Origin: Malaya genurostris
Taxonomy: Eukaryota; Arthropoda; Insecta; Diptera; Culicidae
DNA: 64,000 nucleotides
Direction: 5' to 3'
Assembly (NCBI RefSeq): GCF_030247185.1
Contig: NC_080570.1
Span: forward strand, 100,459,545-100,523,544
The notes beneath the pieces are model-generated. The model made no database searches. It saw only the letters and a program-made list of their open reading frames with translations, and was not told where the DNA came from. Shown here one piece after another: positions 52,961 to 64,000 of the stretch. Both the position numbers and the translations under genes were made by a program. Positions within the stretch are counted from its first letter, which is position 1. The number at the start of each line of letters is the position of its first letter.

Positions 52961-55900
52961 CTGAAACAGAAACAAACACGCAAAAATTAAGTTGCTCTGC
53001 TACATGCAAAAACGTTACTCCTGTGACCCCCGTTATCGGGTGTGGGAGCAAAATCTCATTATTCTCATGGAAAGCAAAGCAAATGTAATTATGAGATGCC
53101 TTTAGTTCTGGGGCTAGCATATTACGCTGTCGTTAGGTCCGAGCGACGCAAAAAAAACAGAGAATATTAAATATCAAATAAATCCGCTCCCGCACTACGA
53201 TCGCATTCCGTCAGCAATATCGCGTATCTTGTCGCCATTTGTTGTAAAAAAATGAAGAAAGAGATCATATGGTTTTCATCTAGACCTTATTCTGTCAGTC
53301 ATGGGCATAGTTTGTAAACCATCATTGTGATGAATGCCGCTCGAGGCATGTTTAATTTCATTTTTATTGAAAAGTGTTCCGAGCTTCTCCGTACCATGAC
53401 CTAAGTCGAAGCATCTGGCACAACGTTGAGTTAAAAGCAAGTGAAGACGGTTGGCAATTTTCGTTGGTGGCATTAGCAACCATCTGTAGGCCAAAATACC
53501 TGATATGGATTCCAAGATGACAGCTGATCAACTTGTTTACGTTGTAAATCTTGTTTAGTAGACCAAAATTCCGTATCTTCTATTCAAAACATTGACACTT
53601 TCACTCATTAAATTTCGCGACAATTGGGTGTTGAGATCATTCATACTTATTTTTAACTGCGCTGCAAGCACAGTTTTAGCGAAATACTTCTATATAGTTT
53701 AATTAGTGTAGCAAATGCACGGAGCCAAGAACTCGTATCATCATTAGATGCAATTTGTAAACAGACGGGCGTAGGGAACTAAAGAAGTGCGCTAATTAAG
53801 TGCTGAGTTCGCCATCGCTCGCTCGAAATGCTTCGATTGCTATCGCCAACATTTAATTCTAAGTGAACTGAATCGAAGCCTGCTAGAAACTGTGGAGTAG
53901 CGGATGAGGTTGAACTGACGGACCAACTACCGAGGTTTGCACGTGTTCTACGTACGAGCTGGATGTTTTGGTCGACCTATCAGTGTTGCCAGTCTCGCAA
54001 TTGTTTTGCCAGCTATACAGTGTCTTGATTTCTCTTTCCTCGGAAGTGCACAAATGCTTGATTTCCTGGGAAATACAAACCATCAGAAAATTTGCTCATC
54101 GCAAAAAAAATCTCGGCCTCAACCGATGCGCTTGGATGAGCTCTCTTCGAGGCAAAGATTACGCACACTTGTTGTTCGTCTATCTTTGGCAGCAGGAATA
54201 TGAGGTCTTCCGGATAGGGCTTGGTTTGGGGCAGTGGGAAACAAATACACTTCAATCTGTGTTTTTATACGTACTACACACAGCAAAGGTGCAATTTTTG
54301 TAGACGTATCATTAAAAACACAATAACTTTTCGAATCAATGCAGAAGGGTTTTAATCAATGCAACAGGATTATACTGCTTTTACAATATTGAAAATGTGA
54401 TTCTTGTGAAAACCCGTTTTCCGAATAAAAAATATATTGTTTGTAAGCTGATTCATTTGAGTTTGAGGTTCGAAATTATTGCAATTTCAATATGCATTTC
54501 AGTAATCACATACAATCTGCTCCGGTTCAGCGGCTTCTGAGTACAAGGCACAGATGTCGTGCACACTTAAACAAAATTGCGTAGATTGCTTTGCACGAAA
54601 AATTCTCTTGTGAAAATAATGCACAAAGGCGCGACTAATATTTGACCTGCGTACAAAACTGAGCATGATTTGTTCAGTTATGCTGAATTCAAAGTTGTGT
54701 TTCATATTCAGAGTAGTTTAGTTGACAAAACTATTTTCCTAGTTAGGCTAAGCTACGGGTATTTGTGGTAATTCCTTCTAAAGTTTTCATTTATACTAGA
54801 GATGGGCAAAACAAATTTCAAAGAACCGTTCAGTGATGCAGAGTTCTGTTAAAATAACTAGTTCTCGAGAGTCGTTCGTTCGTTCTTTTCATAGTTAGTT
54901 AGCTTGTAGAATGACAAACTGAGATCCCAATTAGAATTGAGGTTACGTAGTTTTCACTAGCGTTCTCGAAAAATATTGAGCGAGCAAAAAAAGTCTACGA
55001 CTTTGAACTGAAGAACTACCGATCTCAAAAAAAGAACTATTGGCCATTCATTCCTTCAAAAGAACTAGTTATTTTGAACCGTTCGCGAGCGAATTGTCCA
55101 TCCCTAATTTATACTATCCCTTTTGTCAGTCTTTTCCGTCTTTTGTTGCATGCGATACTGATAAAATTACAACTAAGTTAGAAATGATTTAATTAACAAA
55201 ATGAATCGTTGAATATAAGTTCCCTATGCAATAGCACAATTTTGCTAACTAACTGATCCGAAAAGTTTGCAAAATCAATTTTTCATACTATGAGTAAAAA
55301 ATACAATCAGAAACTAATCACTATCAAACCTGTGTGCATAAGATGTATGGCTCATTAGCAATTGTTATGGGTACAGATAACGATTTTTTCATTTTAAACA
55401 GGTACGGGCCGAGTTCGAGTGGGGGTGGGGTCCTGGTTCATGAAATTGCTTACCCGAACATCTTTATCGTCTATGTCCCACTGCAACAGATCGAACAAAT
55501 TTATAGGGATATCTTTATTCGAAAGGTTTTCTTCATTTATGAAACCTGATTATAGTAGAGATTTTCAAGAAATCTGCACTCACTAGCTTGTAATTCAGGA
55601 AACTGAACTGAGACATGTTGGTTCTCACGTCAATATCTCGAAATGGATGAAAACCATTTCTTCGAACTCCACTTGAAAGCTGCAATAGTTCAACGAGCCA
55701 TCGCTTCAGTCGATGACCAACACCAGCTGGGAGTTGCATCATATTGGTTATATTCCACAAATTACTATGGGCAAAACTATTTTCGATTTTCTGAACGTGT
55801 CGTCTTCGATTCACCTCATTGAATAAAGCTCTCATTCATAATGTATTCTAACACGATGACAGTGCCGCATTATGAAAAGATTTCGTATTTAGTATATTTT

Positions 55901-56460
55901 ACCCATACTCCAGTCTTGAGTCAACACTTAGAGTTAACCCCAGATCTAAATATTTTAAGAATTTCAAAGAAATCTGACATCAATAAATGAATTGTGATTT
56001 CAGCATTTTAATGTAAATTAAAATTTAATTTTTAAATTGCACTTCAAAAAAATTGATCTAGGGTAAAGTGTTATAATATCGAGATTGGGGTATTATGCCC
56101 ATAGAGTGAATGTTATGAAAGAACTAATATATCAAAAACTTGGCTTTGTTTCTTTACATGTCTAAACCATGAAAGGGGACATTAGCAGTACTAAAAGTTG
56201 GATGAAAAATAGCAAACGACCAAAGACGTTTTATACAGGTAACATGTTTATTTAGTCGACGTAAAATCTGTCATTGAAAGGCTGCCTAATGATATTTTCA
56301 GTATAATCATATTTTGCAGCAGAGGACAACTGCCAAATCTGGAAAGCAGAATAATCTTACGGAAAGATAGTGTTACTGATAAAACTTTTTTTTAAAAGAA
56401 GTCTCGAATGTTTAAAGAGGGAAGGGGGAGTTGTAGTCAGCTGGTTAGTATAACGATTCT
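52961..56460. other. Stretch without a recognised gene
   Basis: Probably the next Sox intron or upstream region. A minus-strand frame at 53276-53515 contains LTQRCARCFDLGHGTEKLGT, which looks like a retrotransposon Gag zinc knuckle with its last Cys replaced; too short to assign. Other frames are not supported. Confidence 0.4.
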
Positions 56461-56471
56461 ATTGACACTAA

Positions 56472-56734
56472 TACCGTTTTCGCTTTTGAACCTAGACGCG
56501 GGCTACTCTGACTCCGAGTTAAACGAACACGTGGTACGCGCCCTAAACAACAACTCATGAAAAAAAGAAAAAATATACAAACTCGGCTGGATGCGTGGTG
56601 CGACCCGAGAAAATTTTCAGAGCGAAACTACGCGATTGGAGTCCGATCTAGAGCGACCTCAGGTTGCTAAAACAAACATATCAAACGTTGTTTTGGCGAC
56701 TCTGGTCAGCTTTCGGGCTTAAACGAAAACGGTA
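56472..56734. mobile_element. PIF-type MITE
   Basis: Ends TACCGTTTTCGCTTTTGAAC and AAACGAAAACGGTA, flanked by TAA at 56469-56471 and 56735-56737. 263 bp, GC-richer than its surroundings, no coding. Confidence 0.7.
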
Positions 56735-56777
56735 TAAGAATGCTTCGAGGTCGGGACTCGAACATATGAACGGCTGA

Positions 56778-57015
56778 AAGCAAAAGTCGGATAAGAGCAA
56801 CTTAGTTTGGAAAACCCGTTTAAGTATTTTTGAATGCAAAAACCGGATAAAAACATTGAGCGCAAAAGTCGGACATGGACTTTGAAATGCAAAAACCGTT
56901 TAAAAACATTTTTTTTTGCAAGAACCGGACAAAAATACTTTGAATGCAAAAACCGTACAAAAACTTAACCGGTTCTTCCAAAACAAATGTATTTATCCGG
57001 TTTTTGCATTTAAAG
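56778..57015. repeat. Irregular minisatellite of GCAAAAACCGG units
   Basis: About seven spaced copies of GCAAAARYCGGAYAAAAA separated by 20-30 bp, plus one inverted copy (TCCGGTTTTTGCATT, 56997-57011). Confidence 0.7.
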
Positions 57016-57744
57016 TTATTTTCGGCCAACTGTCGCTGCGGGATAAAGCATGGGTCGCTAGTTTGCTGCGGGTGTCGTGATACGTAAGCACATTTTCATT
57101 GAGCCTCGTCTTGGGAAAATCGAATGTGATTCGGGGGAAATCGAATGTGATTCGATAATTGTGTCAACTCTACTTTATAGATTTTAATGGAAACTCTTTG
57201 CATAAGTTATTAGAGAAGAATCATTAATGTAAACATAGTTCGTATCTGTTTTCATACGACGGAACTATATTTTCCATAATGGATGGAACTGATATACTTT
57301 ATTAATGGCTCGTAGCTACGATGCATAAATGTTCACAAAATTTATAATGTTCTCGCCAGTTAACAAACAAACATGTATTAAGGATTACTGAAAAAAATGA
57401 GAACAGATATGTGTTTCTTTTGATAAGGTCAATATTCCTGTTAATCATCTGTGTAGTCAAGTATGCCTATTAGTGGTTTCAATTCGAGGAACATCATAGT
57501 TGTATCAGTTCAATTGTAGATATAACAACAAATTTGAAATTTTTATTCAAACGAAATTAGAGTGAAATGTTCAACATATTCTATTCATTCAATTCATTCA
57601 AACCATCAGTTGGAGTAGATTTCACAATCTATGCACAAAAAAAGAAACTTATACGACATGTAAGTCAATAGTAATATGGAATGGACATCAATTTGAATGA
57701 CAAACATAATCGATATAAAACTAAATACGAATGCATTGATTTTA

Positions 57745-59275
57745 AATGAATGAAACTTTATTTTTCAATTAATGCCCTACCTTTGTGCCAAACACTGTCG
57801 AATGCTTTTTCTATGTCTAGAAGAGCAACTCCAGTGGATAACCCATAAGATTTATTTGCTTTTATCATGTTCGTAACTCTTACAAGTTGATAAATAGTTG
57901 AATGTTCATGACGAAATCCAAACAGTTCTGGTAAAAAAATTGAATTCTCATTTATATGAGACATCATTCTCAACAAGATAATTTTTTCAAAAAGTTTACT
58001 GATAGAAGAAAGTAAGCTAATTGGTCGATAACTTGATGTTTCTGCTGGATTTTTATCAGGTTTCAGGATAGGAATTACTTTAGCGTTTTTCCATCTGTTT
58101 GGGAAGTAAGCTAATGAAAAACACTTGTTGAAAATATTAACCAGGAGTCTCAAGGCAACATCGGGAAGCTTTTTAATAAGAATATTAAAAATTCCATCAT
58201 TACCAGGGGCCTTCATGTTTTTGAGTTTCCTAATAATTGATTTAATTTCATCGAAATTCGTCTCAATAATGTCGTCTTGTGATAACACTTGGGTTGAAAT
58301 ATGATCATATTTCAGTGAGACTTCATTTTCAAAAGGACTCACAACGTTCAAATTAAAATTGTGTACACTCTCGAACTGCTGAGCAAGTTTTTGAGCTTTT
58401 TCGCCATTTGTAAGAAGTAGTTGATTTCCTTCCTTGAGAGTAGGAATTGGTTTCTGAGGTTTCTTAAGAACCTTAGAAAGTTTCCAGAAAGATTTAGAAT
58501 ATGGTTTAATTTGTTCAACTTCTTTAGCGGAATTTTCATTTCGCAAAAGAGTAAATCTATGTTTAATTTCTTTTTGTAAATCCTTAACTATGGATTTCAT
58601 AGCAGGATCATGAGAACGTTGATATTGTCGTCGACGAACATTCTTCAACCGAATGAGCAGTTGAAGATTGTCATCGATGATAGGAGAATTTAATTTAGTT
58701 GGAGCTTTGGGAACTGAAAGATTTCTAGCTTCGATAATGAAAAAAGTGATGAAGTTGAATTCATTTGGATGATCATTTGAAAAAGTTGATCTTGTAGGTA
58801 GATAATTTTATTTTCAGTTATATCGCCTAAATCGACTTCATTTAAAGAAGCGAATGGCATTGAAGGAATATTTGTAGGTAGACTGTCATTAGAAGAAGAT
58901 GATTTGGCTGGTCTACCTATTGATAAATTGTTTTCGTTAGAAGATTGACTGCAAGGCGGTCCTGTGTTTTGATTATTTACATTAGAAGAAATAGGTGGTA
59001 GATTTCTACCTAATATACCAGCATAACTGACATTAGAAGAAGATGATGACGAGGTCGATCTACCTGTCAATAAATTGTTTTCGTTAGAAGACGAATTGGC
59101 AGGCGTACCTGTTTTTTGTTTAAAATTCGAAGAAATAAGTGCCTTAGAAGAATTAGGCGTGGCATTTGTAACGGTTTTTTGATTTTCAGGTATGTTCTGT
59201 AAATTTAAGGCCGTTGATTTGACTATGACAACTGGCTTGTTAGACGCGTGCTCTATGCATTGAACCGCCAACCCG
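57745..59275 (-). pseudogene. Internally deleted Jockey/Juan-like retrotransposon
   Basis: Minus strand. 59271-58690 is the C-terminal part of ORF1 (Ser/Asn-rich, after the lost zinc knuckles). 58690-57758 carries the EN-RT linker and RT fingers: KNMKAPGNDGIFNILIKKLP, WKNAKVIPILKPDKNPAE, SSYRPISLLSSISKLFEK and ALLDIEKAFDSVWHKG. The endonuclease domain between them is missing, and so is everything after the first half of the RT palm; the reading frame runs directly into a 3' end with AATAAAG (minus, about 57756-57762). The KAPGxDGI and SYRPISLL motifs are those of the Jockey clade, and the overall sequence is close to mosquito Juan elements. It is not autonomous. Confidence 0.85.
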
Positions 59276-60473
59276 GTTAGTCAGCTGGAGCGCTTCATAT
59301 AACTTTCTCTTACCCCTTTTAAATATTAGAGATGTCAATTTTTTGGCATACTAATGAACAGGTCATCGCTTGTAATGTTGAGAAGGGCTTCTACCTTGTG
59401 GGGTCTAAATCATGTAATTTTTTAAAGGTTTTATTTGATTGATGATTTTTTTGTGTGAAAGGTACGCAGTTGAAATTTTGCACAGTTTCATTGATTATTA
59501 TTGTTTTTTTGAGAGTCGAATCTAAGAAAGATATTAATCTATAAATGGTGTCCCGTTAGCGGTGGCTTGTCTTGCTGGTGGAAGTTTCACTGTCCATAAT
59601 GATTAAGTGAAGGATAATAAAAACATTTTCTTATTCTATAACATACACTTTTCCGCATGGGGTAGACTAGAACGATGGATAAAATAGATAAAATAACGAG
59701 TGGTTATAGTTATCGATTTTCGACCGCATTATATTCTAATTGAATGTTATGTTGGATGAAATGTTTTCTTCATACTTTGAGGATTCTACATAAAATAACA
59801 TAAATTCTAGATTTCATGTCGATTCACGCTTTGCGCTTTGTAGAACTTCCATTTGAAAGACCAGTCGCTTCTGAGGCCGTCATTTACAGGTGCCTCTCGT
59901 CCCTCTTTCTTATACTCGACTCTCTTGGAAATTTGGTGTTATAAACAAACCTTTTTAACATCTATGCATAATTTCAACTGCATACCTTTCACACAACTGT
60001 CGAAATAATTCTACAAGGTAGAAGCTTCCATTAAATAACATGCTTAATGTTCATAATTTATTTGGATGAGTAGCTTTCCTTTCGCTAAATGTATCTGAAA
60101 AATATGGCAATGCGTAAGACACTAAAATTATGAATCCGACATTCGCTCAACTGTTTGACTGTTGAACTGTTTGATGTTGGCAACATGGAGTTTTGATAAA
60201 CATTTTATTAAAAGCTAAAAGCATTTAAAGCGAGTTATTTTTAAAATTCTTATAACTTCAATCGATAGGACTGATATCATTGCACATTAATGCACTATCA
60301 TTCATTTGGGGAGAGATGAAAAGTGTTAAGAAAGTGTGATTTTTTATAGATGAATTAAAAGTTTTTTGAAAGATATATGTAATAATTGTAATAGGCAAGC
60401 AATATGGTAATTTTAAAACCAAGTTGCTGGATTTCTTCACCAAACCAAATGTATAATTCTATAGTCCCACGAC
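59276..60473. other. Stretch without a recognised feature
   Basis: AT-rich; no coding frame, terminal repeat or RNA gene supported. Confidence 0.5.
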
Positions 60474-60667
60474 AAAAGGGCCTAACTGCAAATAATAGTT
60501 TCTCTTTGTTTACATTTTCTTTCGCGATTTAGCGGATAGATTTTATATTTGACGCCTAACTGTTCGTATAATTTCCAAGTTAAAACCACAGGCTTTCGGT
60601 AATAATCAAAAGAGAAAGTAAACAAAGAAAGGTTCTCAATTGCAGTTAGGCCCTTTTGTCATGAGAC
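60474..60667. mobile_element. TA-flanked MITE
   Basis: Inverted ends of about 55 bp with gaps: GTCCCACGACAAAAGGGCCT (left) and AGGCCCTTTTGTCATGAGAC (right), with TA at 60472-60473 and 60668-60669. 194 bp, no coding. Lies 50 bp before mariner copy B. Confidence 0.75.
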
Positions 60668-60719
60668 TAAAAAGTTGTTGGAAAAAACACTTTCTACAGG
60701 ATTCTAGAGTTATGTATTA

Positions 60720-61382
60720 ACACATGGATCAATAAGTCCCGAGACTAAAGCAGAGATGGCGCTCGTAGTAAACCAGTAACTACGTCTTTCTAGAGTACTA
60801 ACCTTTGCTTGAAACGGGTCAAAATTTTAAGTCGATCCGACCAGAAACAACTGAGTTATCGAGGTTGGAGTAAAGTCGTTTTGTAGTTTGTTTAAAAAAT
60901 GGAAAAAATCGAGTTTCGTGTTTTGATAAAACATTGTTTTTTAATGGGTAAAAACACCGTGCAAGCGAAACAATGGATTGAAAAATGTTATCCGGACTCT
61001 TGTCCATAAAAAGCAACGATTTGTCGGTGGTTCGCCGAGTTTAAACGTGGTCGTACCGACACAAATGACGCGGAACACACGGGTCGACCTGTGGAAGCCG
61101 TTACACCTCCTCTCCCATACTCGCCAGATTTAGCCCCCAGTGACTACTGGCTCTTTGCTGATCTTAAAAAATGCTCCAGGGAAAAAGGAGGAGGTCATCG
61201 CTGAAACTGAAGCTTATTTTGAAGCGAAAGATAAATTTTTTTATAAACATGGTATTGAAAAATTGGAAAAACGTTGGAACCATTGTATCACCCTAAAAGG
61301 TGATTATGTTGATGAATAAAAAAAAATTTGCAAAAAAAATGTTGTTTCCATTGTTAGTCTCGGGACTTATTGATCCATGTGT
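60720..61382 (+). mobile_element. Deleted mariner element, copy B
   Basis: Same ACACATGGATCAATAAGTCC terminal repeats as copy A, with a clean TA duplication at 60718-60719 and 61383-61384. The transposase starts at ATG 60900 (MEKIEFRVLIKHCFLMGKN), has a nonsense codon in place of Ser after PDSCP (TAA near 61008), and continues to RPVEAVTP. It is then fused by a large internal deletion to the C-terminal PYSPDLAPSDYWLFADLKK, which holds the third catalytic Asp region of mariner (DLAPSDYWLF). Relative to copy A it keeps the C-terminal catalytic end but lost the middle. 663 bp. Confidence 0.9.
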
Positions 61383-61689
61383 TATTTGACTCCACTTGAC
61401 GATATCGAAAATTGTCTGTTCGTATGTGTGCATGTGTTCCGTTCTACTTTTGATCTATTTCATCTATAATTTTCTCGGAGAAAACTGAACTGATTCTGAC
61501 AATCTTGGGGTTGTTTGAAAGCTACTTTTGAGTCATTTATCAAATTTATAGATCGTGCAGCTGATACTTCCCGTTCCGGAGATATAATGGTCTATGACGT
61601 ATCAAATAAATTTCATTCTTCACTATTCGTTCCATTGCCTTAGAGATGGCTGAACCGACTCAAACAATCTCGGGTTTGTTTGAAAACTG

Positions 61690-61840
61690 TCATTCATCAA
61701 GTAAAAAGCAATGTCTTGGCATTATATTCCTTTCGTATAATTTAGCCTTTCTGTTTCAACAGATTTCGCAGCCGATTCATAGCGTACAGAATCATTGTAT
61801 GGCTAGTACTACGATTCTACTGACTCTAAGAATACTAAAA
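61690..61840 (-). mobile_element. SINE fragment
   Basis: Complement of 61700-61835 matches the body of the SINE at 11130-11255 (TTCTTAGAGTCAGTAGAATC and CTATGAATCGGCTGCGAAAT). The tRNA-like head is missing. Confidence 0.55.
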
Positions 61841-62372
61841 ATATGACCAAGTATGAAGATCAATGCACTTCCTTCTCTCCGCTCAATTATTCTCGACTTC
61901 AACAATAATTTTTGAGTTAGTAATCAAGTTCAATGATCGGTTAGCTTAATTTTCAAATGTTTATGGATGAAATTATTGTTTTCAAGATTTTGAAAATTTC
62001 ATTGAAAATATTGGTACTTAATTGGTAATAGGAAAGGAACCGAGAAAAAAGTGCGTTTGAATTTTGAGTTCGTCTAATCGCATGTTCAAGAGAGGTTGAG
62101 TAAATTTTTAGTTAATAGAACATATTCGACATCTAGATACCGAAAATTGGTGTTCGAAGGTATTGCTAAACATATACATACTACAGTTTTTAAAGCGGTT
62201 ACGTGAAGCACCTTTATGTTAATTGCAATTCTATATACCTCAGTTGAAACTGATAACTAGTTGATACAGATATCCTAGATATTTTCGGATTTATTCCCAC
62301 GTTCTCGTTTTTCCTCTACTTCCGGTCCAATAGATAGTACATTATAATTTCAAAAAAAACCCAAATTTTCAA

Positions 62373-62540
62373 CTAAAATTCTTCCAATGTGTGCCTAGGC
62401 TGTTTGTTCCAATTAGCATCTGAATTACGCAATTTGGCGGTGTAATGCCGTACGGAGTGTGCTTCTGTCCTCGATGGCAGGTATGCATATTTACTTTTGA
62501 ACTGCGACAATTTCTCGGCACTGAACAGACAATAGAGCAT
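62373..62540 (-). CDS. Small ORF of unknown function
   Basis: 55 codons from an ATG with a purine at -3 (MLYCLFSAEKLSQFKSKYAY at the start, HTLEEF at the end). Composition and codon choice look protein-like, and the frame is open upstream of the ATG as well (SNTAD), so it could be a terminal exon. No domain, signal peptide or membrane segment is evident. It lies in a relatively GC-rich patch (62440-62720). I do not recognise it; chance is a real alternative. Confidence 0.2.
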   Translation of the reverse strand: MLYCLFSAEKLSQFKSKYAYLPSRTEAHSVRHYTAKLRNSDANWNKQPRHTLEEF

Positions 62541-64000
62541 GTCGGCGGTGTTTGAAGGTAAACAAAACAAAACAAGACACTCCGAATCAATACCTGTCAC
62601 ACAAAGGTAGCTGCAGAACAGTCAACAACACGGGAAGTGACGCAGCCCGTGAGCGGAATGCCAAGCACGGTAGGAGATGATCGCGGTTTGGGATTGGCGC
62701 CCTCATCTTTTGGAACACGAACGGAAAGGGTAGAGCATTCTGTTTGAGAATCTTCCGAAAAAATGAAAACGGGTTTGCCGACACCGGCATAAATGAGTTA
62801 TGAATGAAACAGTAAGATCTTTTCTCATGCTAATGTCGTATGACGGTCTCATTTCATTGATCGTGAGATGATTTTCAGTTTTTTGGAGTTCCGACATGTT
62901 GCACTTGTTCAAATATATGTTACTATACCTATGCTGTGCGGAAGTCGCTGCGAAACGGATCTAGACTACGGTGTAATGCCTAAAACTTTGAAGTCACACA
63001 TGATTGCGCTTGTCTCGTGTGCTTTCCAGTTCGAGGTGTGCTGGACGAATAAGCGCATATATTTGCTTAGGACATAAGAACTTGATCTTTTTTGTGGTCC
63101 GTGTTTTATGACAACCAGTAAAATTAATCGTGTTAATTGGAAGTTATATTAGCCGCCATTTGATATTTCTTATGAGAAAGGCAAATATTTACAACGTGCT
63201 ATGGATTGGTCCAGTAATGAAGCATTACAAACGTGAATTCGGCAAAGGTTAACTTCAATTAATATTTTTCACCAGTGAAACGAATTTAAATCTTTTAAAC
63301 GTAAGTAATTATGACGTGATTTGAGTAATAGATAAGACATGAAAGTGTGTTGATTTTTTGATGAATAGTCAAATCAAGCATGTCCAGTTAGTTTCTTCGT
63401 GAAAATGATTCGGCGTTTCTCGAACCGGTTGAATCGCATACTTCCTTCGAAGTTAACATATCGAACGGAATAAGCATTTTGGAACCCTTTAATAAGAGTG
63501 ATGGATTTTGGTGGAAAGATGTCGTTCCTTGACTATCCATACGCATAGATATATGTTACGAAAGGAATCGGATATCTTGGAATCAGCACGTATATTGTAG
63601 AAAGGAAGAGTCTTTTGTCTAGACTTGGGTGCACTTTACCACTCCTGTATTTCTGTTTCAAGATTACTTCAGTCTCATAAGCTACTTCAATGTTTTATAG
63701 TTCAGTTATTCGGAAAAAAATCTTCTACCATACCTGCCTAATTTGTTCCCTGTGATTTTTCTTAATTTGGTTTTGAATAACCTTTCCAGTTCACTCACCG
63801 CTGCAGAAGCGAGCTCAAAAATTCTAAATGCCAAGGGGCAAAGATTAAATATGTCTCCATATCATGATTACATTTATCTTTATCTCGTGCGAGAAATAAG
63901 TCAAATTAACCTATCCTATCGCCAACCAGGAAATGCAGGTCAAGATAAAACTTTCTTGTATTTCCTCTCAGCACACCTTTTAACGTACTTAAATCTCCAC
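62541..64000. other. Window end without a recognised gene
   Basis: 62580-62720 is GC-richer than average but shows no supported coding frame. The remainder is AT-rich. No N-terminal Sox exon could be identified on the minus strand. Confidence 0.45.

Noticed and set aside
55533..55835. 100-codon minus-strand ORF
   Set aside because: No recognisable motif or conserved-family resemblance; overlapping frames are similar in quality.

Overview
The window looks like AT-rich genomic DNA of a dipteran, most likely a culicine mosquito. Three host loci, all with spliceosomal introns, are embedded in a very dense mix of mosquito-type transposons: BEL/Pao, Jockey/Juan-like, CR1-like, LOA-like, RTE, mariner, Helitron, PIF/Harbinger-type MITEs and a tRNA-like SINE. 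The species assignment is an inference from repeat families and from the Sox100B-like HMG box.

Layout. 265-10137: a BEL/Pao LTR retrotransposon with 263-bp LTRs that differ at one base. Its pol is split by a TA-flanked DNA element (3924-7704), which itself holds a 1.8-kb TA-flanked MITE (4553-6381) and the relic of an unidentified two-exon gene (6710-7298, minus). 11.0-14.3 kb: SINE, small MITE, decayed CR1-like element and a mariner-type relic. 14.5-15.4 kb: the 3' part of a syntaxin gene (A). 16-18.3 kb: Helitron with an (AT)n tract and a minisatellite. 20.7-23.8 kb: a second, diverged syntaxin gene (B) in the same direction, with His in place of the zero-layer Gln. 24-33 kb: no gene recognised, only dispersed repeats including another Helitron 5' end.

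33.6-53.0 kb (minus): a SoxE gene (Sox100B orthologue) whose HMG box is split between two exons 17.8 kb apart. The intron holds a foldback element with TTTGGCATAA subrepeats (containing a second copy of the 1.8-kb MITE, itself containing a mariner), a LOA-type retrotransposon with a 40-bp target-site duplication (containing a 1.46-kb DNA transposon with 8-bp duplications), a CR1-like element (containing a PIF-type MITE), an RTE relic and long microsatellites. 5' Sox exons were not found.

53-64 kb: two MITEs, a minisatellite, an internally deleted Jockey/Juan-like element, a second deleted mariner and a SINE fragment. The only possible host coding there is a 55-codon ORF of unknown nature.

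How the genes work together: the two syntaxins would be target-membrane SNAREs of secretory fusion and probably arose by tandem duplication. Sox100B is an HMG transcription factor with no evident functional link to them. No bacterial features, CRISPR arrays, rRNA or canonical tRNA genes were seen.
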